From positions 1,488,001-1,552,000 of the forward strand of contig JAWWNJ010000027.1 of assembly GCA_037176885.1 (NCBI GenBank): a DNA stretch of 64,000 nucleotides. The letters are read 5' to 3'. Source of the stretch: Favolaschia claudopus. Taxonomy: Eukaryota > Basidiomycota > Agaricomycetes > Agaricales > Mycenaceae. The notes under the pieces are model-generated. The model was given only the letters and a program-made list of their open reading frames with translations. It had not been told where the DNA came from and did no database searches. A program made the translations under genes and the position numbers. This document shows positions 56,854 to 64,000 of the stretch, one piece after another. Numbering within the stretch: position 1 is the stretch's first letter; the number at the start of each line of letters is the position of its first letter.

Positions 56854-58281
56854 TAGTGCTGCCGGGAGCTGAGTTGGAGCTGAGCTCGAGGTGATTGCCC
56901 TTCAGCTCGCTCGAGCTCGGAGTTGGGCCGAGGCAGCTTGGAGCTGACATCCATAAACGGAAGTTTCCGTCCCACGGTCCCCCGTCTCCTCGTTTCGAGC
57001 TACATTGCATTGTTTTGACCTCGTATGCACCTCAAAAATGTGGTACAATTCTCCAAAAAGTATAATAAACATATGGACAATAAAAGACTATACAGTTTAT
57101 GAGTAAATTATGGAACAATACAAAGCACAATGATCATACAAGTGAATACAACGTAAAAATCAAACGGGCGAAGCCCAGGAAGATTCTATAAGATCCTTAA
57201 GCTCTTGAGTACGCCCTGCCGCAATCAACCTTTCTGCTACATCAGGGTCAATATCAACAACAGACAGATCTTCCTCGGTTACGACTAACTCGTCGCAAAA
57301 TTTGATGCGATCCTGTCGATAAATAAATTTGAGAATCTGGAGCATTTCCATCATCTCGGGGGAGAAACTGTTGCGTAGGGAGGCATCTGTGTCCTTGCTC
57401 GAAGAGAAAACACGCTCGCATGGTACCGCTGAAGCCTGAACAGGCAATACATCGACCGCCACGCGAAATAGGTGCCGGAACCGATACTGGCGAGCCTGTA
57501 ACAATTTAGAAACCAACACAATCACAAAGAATACTCGAAACTCACCTCCCAGTAGCGAAGCAGGTCGAGGTCCTCATATTCTGGATCCGATCCACCCAGA
57601 AGGCCCTCCCTCTCATATTCATTCAGCTCCGTGTCGACAATCTGAGGTGGTGGAGGATACGGCGATCCGGGGATGAAAGCTTGAGGCGGGAGAGGCATGG
57701 CATGAGCCTGAGAGCCAGGCCAGGAGCCAAAGACGTTGGGCGTGGGGTAGGAATTCGTTGTGAAATTGTTTTGACGCGGGGGTTGGATGTAGCAAGTGCA
57801 TGCCTGCGGGTTGCCGCATTGGCAGGACGGCGAGGCCATGGGAGTTCACAAGAGGGAGGGTTGGAATGGAGTATAATTGGGGCAATATATATAACATTTC
57901 GGAGGTATCTATTGCGCGTACCTTGGACCCTGAGTGCGCCAACGCACTATCCCGACGCGCCACCTTTGCGTCATATTTCCAGCTCTGTGTGGGGCGTTTC
58001 GCATTCTCCGTAGCAGCCAGGCGGTGACGTCGACGCCAAGCGAGGTTGAGGTGAATCATAGGAGGATTGGTTCGCGGCAGGAACGCGCTAACCGGTGAGC
58101 GGGAGGACGAGGATTGTGCTTGACGCGCCAGTCACTCAGTGACGCTGTCAAAAGTGTCACAGTGCCTGTTTTGGGGGCCGAGGCGAGGCGAGCTGGCATC
58201 ACCTCGAGGTGCCGTTTATGGTAACGGGCCGAGTTGGAGCTGAACTCAGCTCGGAGCTAACTCCAGCTTCCGGCAGCACTA
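56854..58281 (-). mobile_element. 1.43-kb hAT element, 8-bp TSD GCGGCCGC
   Basis: The termini are TAGTGCTGCCGGGAGCTGAG and TCCAGCTTCCGGCAGCACTA. GCGGCCGC flanks both (56846-56853 and 58282-58289). Subterminal sequences are rich in GAGCTC/GAGCTGAG motifs. It encodes one short intact spliced protein on the minus strand and no catalytic core. It is a larger relative of the 437-bp MITE at 33485. Confidence 0.95.
57160..57839 (-). CDS. 209-residue hAT-derived protein: Pro-rich N-terminus plus dimerisation domain only
   Basis: Exon 1 is 57839-57546 (98 codons), the intron is 57496-57545 (50 nt, donor GTGAGT, acceptor TTACAG) and exon 2 is 57495-57160 (111 codons plus stop). The N-terminus has four or five closely spaced Cys (CQCGNPQACTCY) and a Pro-rich stretch. 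The second half is the hAT C-terminal dimerisation domain (HLFRVAVDVLPVQASAVPCE, RVFSSSKDTDASLRNSF). The BED finger and the whole DDE core are absent, yet the frame, start, splice sites and stop are intact. It could dimerise with full transposases of its family. Whether it represses or assists them is not shown by the sequence. Confidence 0.75.
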
Positions 58282-58369
58282 GCGGCCGCTCACGACGCTT
58301 CTTGTCTCCCCCCACCATGACCTCCCTCCAAGTCACCATTGTAGAGCGCCGCCGCCGCCGTCACTCTCG

Positions 58370-58660
58370 CCAACACACTCTGCTGTAACGGACCACGCCT
58401 CCTTCCCTACGTCACCGCCCTCTAGGATCAATCCACACCGCCGTACCGAGCTAGATCTCTCTGCAGTGCGCAAGACTCTCAAAGGATTAAGGGGTGGCGA
58501 AGGAATGAGCCGGGATGAAGTGGTTGGACAGGGTAATATTGTGAGTGATACTGCGAGAGTGCATTGCAGCTCATTAATGCGCTCTTTCCCTATCGTGGTA
58601 ATTTAGCTCTTTGATGACGACAGAGCATTCAGTGATCTGTCTAACCCGGTGAGTTGCTTC
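58370..58660 (+). pseudogene. Spliced coding segment, possibly captured host exons
   Basis: The plus strand reads SRINPHRRTELDLSAVRKTL then KGLRGGEGMSRDEVVGQGNI. A GT-AG intron (about 58541-58607) leads to LFDDDRAFSDLSNP and another GTGAGT donor at about 58650. Two well-formed splice donors in the correct phase suggest real exons. The segment lacks any transposon signature and I do not recognise the protein. It sits next to the hAT element inside the 2.6-kb insertion. Confidence 0.4.
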
Positions 58661-60105
58661 CCTTCTCTACCTCTTTTTCATTCTCCGTAGTGTGTTTCCG
58701 AGCCACGCAAGCTGATAAAGTACGGCTGATCGTGACGGTGGCGAGATTTTGAAGGTCAGAGTATTATTATACTAGTAGTACTGCAACTGTATTGTCCAGT
58801 ATTTGAAATATATCCTGTTTTACACCTCTTCCATGGAGTTTCATAAGGAATAAGGCGTCGGGATAGCTGGCTAGCTTGGTGGTTTTTCGAGACGAATCAT
58901 TGCGAAGATCATGACAAAATGTCATGAAAAAACGTAAGGAACGGGCCCACAGTCGTTAGGAATTTCAGGACCCCGGATCATAACGTTTTGTCATGAAATC
59001 CGACAAAAGATCATGAAATTCAACACAAATGACGACGAAATATCTAACACAAGGTCCTGAACAACATCATGAATTTCAAAACCTTCCCTCTGCACAGTGA
59101 AGAAGGCGAAGGATCCCAAGATAAATATGATAGTTGTTCCGGAAGATGTACGTGAACTATTTGCTGCTAATCTGTCTTCAACTCAACCATTTACAGGCGC
59201 AAGATACTCGAAACACCGAGGATGATACCAGCGGTAAGAAAAAGCCGGCTAAGAAATCAAAGGTCAGTCCAGTTCCCGACGTATGTGCGTATATTCATTG
59301 GGGTATAGATCCCTTCGGAGAATGATATTGCACCGGCGAACAGCGAGATCAACAACAAGATTGGCGAACTTCGGACGAAATGGACCTGCAACGCGTATGA
59401 TTCGAGCGATTGTTGCTGGGTTCGCCCAGACCGTCGGGAGCATATATCCCTTGGCAACGCACACTTCCGGCTCTGGGCGGCTGCTTAGATAAGAGTCTCA
59501 GCTCAATCTTCTGCCGTCCCCTTCTTATGTCTGACGGTGATTCTTTTCAGGTTGCCGGTACCGCAGATCTCATGACGCCACCAAATCACAGTTTATTTGG
59601 GACCGACACTAAGAATGGCACGGCGCCACCCTCCCTCCTGCAGCGTCGTATGGCGGCAACAATCATTTTTCGATTCCTGACGCTTTCGTCGACATCCAAG
59701 TTCGTGGTCCTGTCCAGGCTAAACCGGCAGCACCTGCACTTCCACCACTTCCCCTGCCATCTCTGCCTCAGAATAATCGAATGCTGCTCCCTCACGGCAT
59801 GGATAATGGCTTCCACACTCCCATTGCAGACTTTTGCGCTACTTACTATCTTGACGAAGCGATCGCTACGAAATTTGCCGAAAATGGATATCGAAACACG
59901 TCGACGTTCTATTTGATCTCGATCGAAGATTTGGAAAGCATGCAGTTCCGTCGCGGAGAGATTGCTGAGCTCAGGGAGGCTGTTCGTAAGTGGGCATTGC
60001 CATTGTAGATAGAAGTCACTATGTCGTTTATGCTTTCTTGTTGTCTTCACTGCATGTATTTTTTTGACCACTGCTTCCGACGCATTGAAATTGAGCAATA
60101 TATTG

Positions 60106-61167
60106 TTACATGTACCCCGCGTGAGCGAAATAGCCCTCAGCGTCATCGGAAGTTATTATTTCCATCGCCAATATCACATCGTAAATTCCCCTCTCGCCAA
60201 TTGAGTTTGCAAAGACCTCCGAGTTACGTCTGATAAATGCCTTGATCTTGGAGAACGCCTCCCCGATTGGGTTGAAATCGGGGGAATAGGGAGGGAGGAA
60301 CTCAATACGAACTCCTGGGATCAAGGGAATGAAAAATTCGGTGTTGTTTTACATCAAACAAACATACCGAATCTGTCGGCTATTTCGAGAATTTGTTCGC
60401 CATGGTGAACTTGAGCGTTGTCCATGATCAAAACGGACAGAGGTGCTGGGAATGGATTTGTGAGCGGCATCTGGTGTTTCCAACGAATGACAAAATAAGG
60501 ATGATAATGAATGTAGCAGACGCACCACATCTTGCTCAATAAAATCAAGGTATTCTTCTCTATCCATGGAGCCCACCACCACCCGAGTCGCCACCATGCC
60601 ATCCAACGTCAAAAGGCCTGTCCCCGTCAACCTTGTCCCTCGCACAAACTTCTGTTTCATCTTTGCCCTCGTGCCTTTTTTCGCTCTCCCATATGCACGA
60701 TGGGGTGTCAGGTCGTTCTTCGACGTCACATCGAGAAAGCCAAGATATTCGGATCGACGGACGAAATCATTTCTCACGTTCTCATTCCGCTCGGCAGCAA
60801 TTCTCTTCAACTTTTTACGCGACATGCCAAGGCGCTCCAGCTCGCGGAAGATAGTCGTAAAATGAACTGAGATAAAGCGGTTATGCTTCGACATATTCAA
60901 CAGTTCCTTCAAAAACCAATCGGGGCGCAAGTTGACAAGGCTGAGAATATAGTCCAAATCTTCACGGTGCAGGAGTCGACGGCGGCCGCGTAGCTGACTT
61001 TTAGGCTTATCTACCCATTCTGTTTCACGCCAGAGTTTCCTAGTACGCCAGAACGTCGACTCCGAGAAGCCACAGATGTCAAGAATGTCTTCCAGCGGCA
61101 GGAGATCTCGCTCGAAGAGGTTCATGGCTGCCAATTTGACCTGTGACTGTACCACGCGTCCGGGCAT
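60106..61167 (-). CDS. Tc1/mariner-type transposase, 317 residues, DD34G
   Basis: Three exons (61167-60526, 60470-60368, 60314-60106) join in frame through introns of 55 and 53 nt (donors GTGCGT and GTATGT, acceptors ACCAG and CCCAG). The N-terminus has a helix-turn-helix-like region (LPLEDILDICGFSESTFWRT). The catalytic core shows FLDVTSK (first Asp), LSVLIMDNAQVHHGEQILE (second Asp) and PPYSPDFNPIGEAFSKIKAF. Thirty-four residues after the second Asp, where this family has Glu, the protein has Gly, although the next residue is Glu. The reading frame is otherwise complete. Without the third acid, catalysis is doubtful. Clear terminal inverted repeats around the gene were not found. Confidence 0.85.
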
Positions 61168-61378
61168 TGTGGTATTTGTGTGTTGGAGGCAGGAAATTGG
61201 GAGTGGAGAGGGAGAAGTACGACAGAGGACTACCACCAATGAGCGTAGGGATTGGAGAAACGGTGGAGGCGAAGAGGAAGTGACAGATTTGGCTCTGTTG
61301 AATGATGGGTGTAAGCACTGCCACGCACCGGACTTGAAGTCCGATATAGACGCCTGGTAAGCGCCCATTGTAAACGGG

Positions 61379-61590
61379 TACAGTGCCGGACACGCAAAGT
61401 CGACAACTTGGATCTTCTATTTATGGAAGGTGTTACACATGCCTAGGCGGCTAGTTCTTTGTGTAAACACAATGTTACGGACCCAAAGAATGTTTTTGCA
61501 CGAGCCGATTTCCCCAAAACTCAAAATCAAAAAAATTCACCCCAAAAAATTGGCCGAACACCTAAATTTGATGGGAAAATTACTGTGACG
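61379..61590. mobile_element. Left-end fragment of the TACAGTGCCGGACACGC element
   Basis: Matches 43746-43950 with about one change in ten bases, beginning at the same TACAGTGCCGG terminus. The right end is missing; homology stops after GGGAAAATTAC. Confidence 0.82.
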
Positions 61591-61895
61591 GGTATATATT
61601 ATTTACTTACTTACACGGCTGATACCTTACATTACGCTTGTCATCATTACATAATACAATCTTACTTAACTTTGACCACCATGTCCTACGGTTAAGAGGG
61701 ATCTCAACGAGCGGCGGCGCTACCGCCGAAGGCTAACCACCCAGGACCCGTTGCTAGCCTGTTCTTCTAACTCAATCCAACGCTTTAACTATTCTATTTT
61801 TAGGTCGGACTACGAGCACGCAAATAAAACTGTAAAACAGCTGAGTTACTGCTAGTGACTCTCTTGAGCATTCATACATAGACTTCAAACTGTAC
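61591..61895. other. No gene recognised; GC hairpin
   Basis: A short inverted repeat (GCGGCGGCGCTACCGCCG, about 61711-61730) lies in otherwise AT-rich sequence. It could be a 3' end structure of a transposon, but nothing confirms this. Confidence 0.3.
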
Positions 61896-61899
61896 TCTA

Positions 61900-62930
61900 G
61901 TGTTTTTATTTTGAGCAACTGCACCTCCGCCCGATTGCCCAGCACCGACCCCACGAGCAGATGATGATACTGTAGCCTTGTGTATGGGTGAAACGTAACG
62001 CGTCACGCAGACTCCGTTTCGTTTCAACCGTCACGCGAAACGCAGGGCTGGTTTCACTGAAAGGTGCGTGACACAGAAATGACAAAAAAACCAATTTTGC
62101 TGCTGAATTTATTTGTGCTGTTCGAATTTTCTTCTGGATTCCAAAGCAATGCTCCTGGCTGAATTTCTGTATTTGACAGTGGGACGGTCGGGACTGACAA
62201 AATTCCCTTTGAATCCTAGTTGCAAGTTAATTTTCACCCAGATAAGAAGGTCCTGGCAGTCATCGTAAGCTCGAAATCAATATTTACCTCGAGAACTGTC
62301 GTTTCTAGCCACTATTTTGAAGCTGTTTCTTGCAGCCGTTTCAAAGTTTTTGAGGTGTCACGCGTAACTCCCAGGTCGTTTCTGGTTTCACGCCTTGCGT
62401 TTCAGGTCACGCTCGAAAGTCCGTTTCACCCATACACAAGGCTACAGTATGGACATCGACGATGATGGTAACTTGGCAGTTCGCGCTTTTTCATGTATTC
62501 AGTGAACCTGAACTTATATCTCATATAGACATCGTTCCTCCTCTTGCCCACCCGCAGAAATAGCTCATGATCCCGTTCCTCATCCTTGCCCCGGCGTTGT
62601 CGTGAATTGGAACGTTCCGACTGGTCCGATGGGCTGGACTTTGCCGTGGCACCGTGTGATGCAGAGTGGTGCGAACCAAAATCAGACGGAATTTTTCCGA
62701 GTCGAAGTAGATTCGTCGGAGGTGACTCGAGCTTTCTCCAAGAGGTGCACTGGATCGACAGCAGATGAAGTATGCGCTGAGTGTAAGATTATTCTACGGC
62801 GTATAGGCGAACTGGCGGCAATTGCTACCGAACCGAAGCCTCATACAAACTACCGATTTCTCAATTACGCGCAAGTCACTGATGTTGCCGTCAGCAAGGA
62901 ATCTGAGTTGCGGAAGCTACGGCTCAAGTA
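61900..62930 (+). pseudogene. Transposon-linked gene with Cys motif, interrupted by a MITE
   Basis: The frame PPPDCPAPTPRADDD before the MITE at 61968 joins MDIDDD after it. A GT-AG intron (62469-62528) leads to DIVPPLAHP, and after a one-base shift PAEIAHDPVPHPCPGVVVNW, VPTGPMGWTLPWHRVMQ, EFFRVEVDSSEVTRAFSKRC, a C-x8-C-x2-C pattern (CTGSTADEVCAEC) and HTNYRFLNYAQVTDVAVSKE. The pattern of a Cys pair followed by a helical stretch resembles other uncharacterised, multicopy agaricomycete genes. Function is unknown. The frame ends at an inverted-repeat end at 62931. Confidence 0.5.
61968..62449. mobile_element. 482-bp MITE in an acidic exon (TACTGTAGCC family)
   Basis: The ends read TACTGTAGCCTTGTGTATGG then GTGAAACG inward, with TA borders. 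Removing the element and one TA gives GAT-GAT-GAT-ATG-GAC and keeps the host frame open. The termini are related to 7907-8080 (TACTGTACCAAT...GAAACG). Confidence 0.92.
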
Positions 62931-63415
62931 CAGCCGTTTCGGAAAAAGAATACGGGTTCCGTCATTTCTTCCTTCTTGATTTTTTGTCTACACTTGTTGA
63001 CGATCCTGTCAAAAACTCCACAAATTGTTGCCTTACAGCCGTTTTGGAAACAATATACGGGTTTTGATCGAGTGGTGCTCATTCGTTTGTGCTTACCTTT
63101 GTTTTGCTTCCCGTCGCCAGCTCCACTTCGGCCGAATCTGAGTTTGCTTCCGCCACCTAGAGAACACCAGGAAAAAAACAGGGGGTTAACAGAACTGAGG
63201 ATCAAGACTCAGCTGCTACTTGCCCAGAGTTCGACAGGGCCGTGACTTGCGAGCAAGGGCCAAAACAAGAGACCAGCGGCACTTGATGTGGTACGGCAAC
63301 ACCCCACAAAGTGGTGCTCCCGGCTTTGCCGATGACAGAATCGTCAACAAACGTAAGCACAAATGAACGAGCACCACTCAATCAAAACCCGTATATTGTT
63401 TCCAAAACGGCTGTA
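62931..63415. mobile_element. TACAGCCGTTT-type TIR element with a duplicated left end
   Basis: A clear 382-bp element spans 63034-63415, with about 64-bp inverted repeats (TTACAGCCGTTTTGGAAACA, ATATACGGGTTTTGATCGAG) and TA borders. A second, diverged left end (TACAGCCGTTTCGGAAAAAG, ATACGGGTT) lies at 62931-62966, immediately after the coding frame LRKLRLKYS. This suggests either an older copy into which the younger one inserted, or a local duplication of the left end. Confidence 0.8.
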
Positions 63416-64000
63416 AAAGGCGGCTTATGAATTATGTCTGTGGAGAGCCGGCGGAATTCAAGTTTTCAAGTTGCAAAAGAGAGAGAGAAAAGGAGAGAAA
63501 AGAGAGAGACTCACCATGTATCCGAGACTCTGTTCCCCAAAAATCAGCTCTCTAGAGCTTCTGTAGCTCCCACAAAAGCGCCGGAAAATCTTGATTACTA
63601 TGTCTCGATAAGGCAAATCAAATGTATTCAAGATATGGTAACAGGTATGTCCTTTCGGAGCAACTGCCTCCCTGGGACATACTCCAGCCAATCAAATTCA
63701 AGATCTCTCCGGAAGTTTCCTCGGCCGTTCTCACAGTGAGTCCGAAAAAGCCGATGAACCATTCTCGACGCTGAATTCACAATGAATTGCCTTCAGATGC
63801 TCTCACAACCACACTCGGAGGCCTTGTTCGTGCTATAGACAGTACACAAATTAATTAAGCAAAACTTTCTTGAGTACTTAGGCTGAACACTCAAAACAAC
63901 AGGCAAATTTAAAAGTTCAGACTTCAGTTAAACTCTGGTTGAACCCCAGAAGTAGCAAGTATCTCTCCACGCAAGCGCGGTGTTCAAGCAAGTGCATTAT
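63416..64000. other. Unassigned; purine tract and short frames
   Basis: Contains a GA-rich tract (63477-63512) and a 101-codon plus-strand frame with DYYVSIRQIKCIQDM. It may be the remainder of the gene at 61900-62930 beyond the insertion, but I cannot align it to a family. Confidence 0.3.

Larger units (their letters stand above)
56506..59096. mobile_element. 2.6-kb insertion with TTTCATGA-rich ends, carrying a hAT element and gene exons
   Basis: Both ends of this interval are dense in ATGAAATTCAAG, TCATGAAATTC and their complements (56506-56595 and 58915-59090), absent elsewhere in the window. It separates two parts of the gene at 55884-60008. If the donor is GTGTGA near 56492 and the acceptor CTGCACAG near 59108, the insertion lies in an intron. 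Precise termini and target duplication are not resolved. It includes the hAT element at 56854-58281 and a spliced coding segment at about 58370-58650. Confidence 0.5.
55884..60008 (+). pseudogene. Transposon-linked gene of unknown function with C-terminal SAM-like helical domain
   Basis: Exon 1 (from ATG 55884) encodes a very acidic Ser/Glu region (LSEDSDDEGEEEPEPNGD). The next part encodes SITISFTVYTQQEFAKPERK and VELHFRIPRLVPKHVNLHDL. After a 2.6-kb insertion, exons from about 59097 encode KKAKDPKINMIVVPED, a lysine-rich piece, and a Cys/His segment (IGELRTKWTCNAYDSSDCCW, EHISLGNAHFRLWAAA). The final exon (about 59551-60008) contains PPSLLQRRMAATIIF, a frameshift near 59673, and a helical C-terminal domain (FCATYYLDEAIATKFAENGY, IEDLESMQFRRGEIAELREA). 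Intron borders at about 59147-59196 and 59264-59307 fit GT-AG. I know similar architectures as multicopy, uncharacterised genes in agaricomycetes; function is unknown. Confidence 0.55.

Noticed and set aside
60349..61368. A 339-codon minus-strand frame taken as the full Tc1/mariner protein
   Set aside because: It starts upstream of the conserved N-terminus and reads through the first intron; the three-exon model gives the continuous family sequence.

Overview
This window looks like a transposon-saturated stretch of a filamentous fungal genome, most likely an agaricomycete (mushroom-forming basidiomycete). The reasons are the many 45-60 nt GT-AG introns, the gene families present (chromovirus, copia, Tad-like LINE, hAT, Tc1/mariner, Helitron helicase, RecQ-like helicase, and a DDE-like transposase with an exonuclease domain) and the near absence of ordinary host genes. 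Assignment to a genus is not possible from the sequence alone. There are no bacterial operons, rRNA or tRNA genes, or CRISPR arrays that I can support.

Layout. 0.2-4.7 kb: TA-flanked DNA transposons, one with a broken DDE transposase. 4.7-8.4 kb (minus strand): a hAT C-terminus fused to a RecQ-like helicase remnant, then a copia reverse transcriptase split by a MITE. 8.4-12.6 kb: two copies of a 355-bp LTR-like block around a copia gag remnant; a 910-bp hAT element with a perfect 8-bp target duplication sits in one copy. 12.6-21.1 kb: one LINE gag reading frame (minus strand) interrupted by a 0.5-kb TA element, a 4.1-kb tandem unit holding a 73-bp minisatellite, and a 1.5-kb fold-back element. 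21.6-24.6 kb: an unknown spliced gene and a Helitron helicase remnant, both interrupted. 24.6-28.5 kb: a hAT transposon with target duplication whose transposase is split by a Mutator-like element with a 9-bp duplication. 29-30.4 kb: two small spliced genes, one a C2H2 zinc-finger gene that may be a host gene. 31.3-36 kb: nested MITEs, hairpins and gypsy fragments. 36.5-41.6 kb: a decayed DDE-like transposase with AT-hooks and an embedded DEDDy 3'-5' exonuclease. 43-48.2 kb: MITEs and a second gypsy gag. 48.3-54.2 kb: an apparently complete Ty3/gypsy chromovirus. 54.7-64 kb: TA elements, an unknown spliced gene split by a nested insertion, a short hAT element encoding an intact 209-residue protein, and a spliced Tc1/mariner transposase.

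The repeated theme is insertion into other transposons, often at sites where removing the insert and one target duplicate restores the host reading frame exactly. This gives a readable relative order of events: LINE, Helitron, copia and hAT coding regions came first, and TA-MITEs, hAT-MITEs and Mutator-like elements came later. The chromovirus looks recent because its coding regions and 5-bp target duplication are intact.
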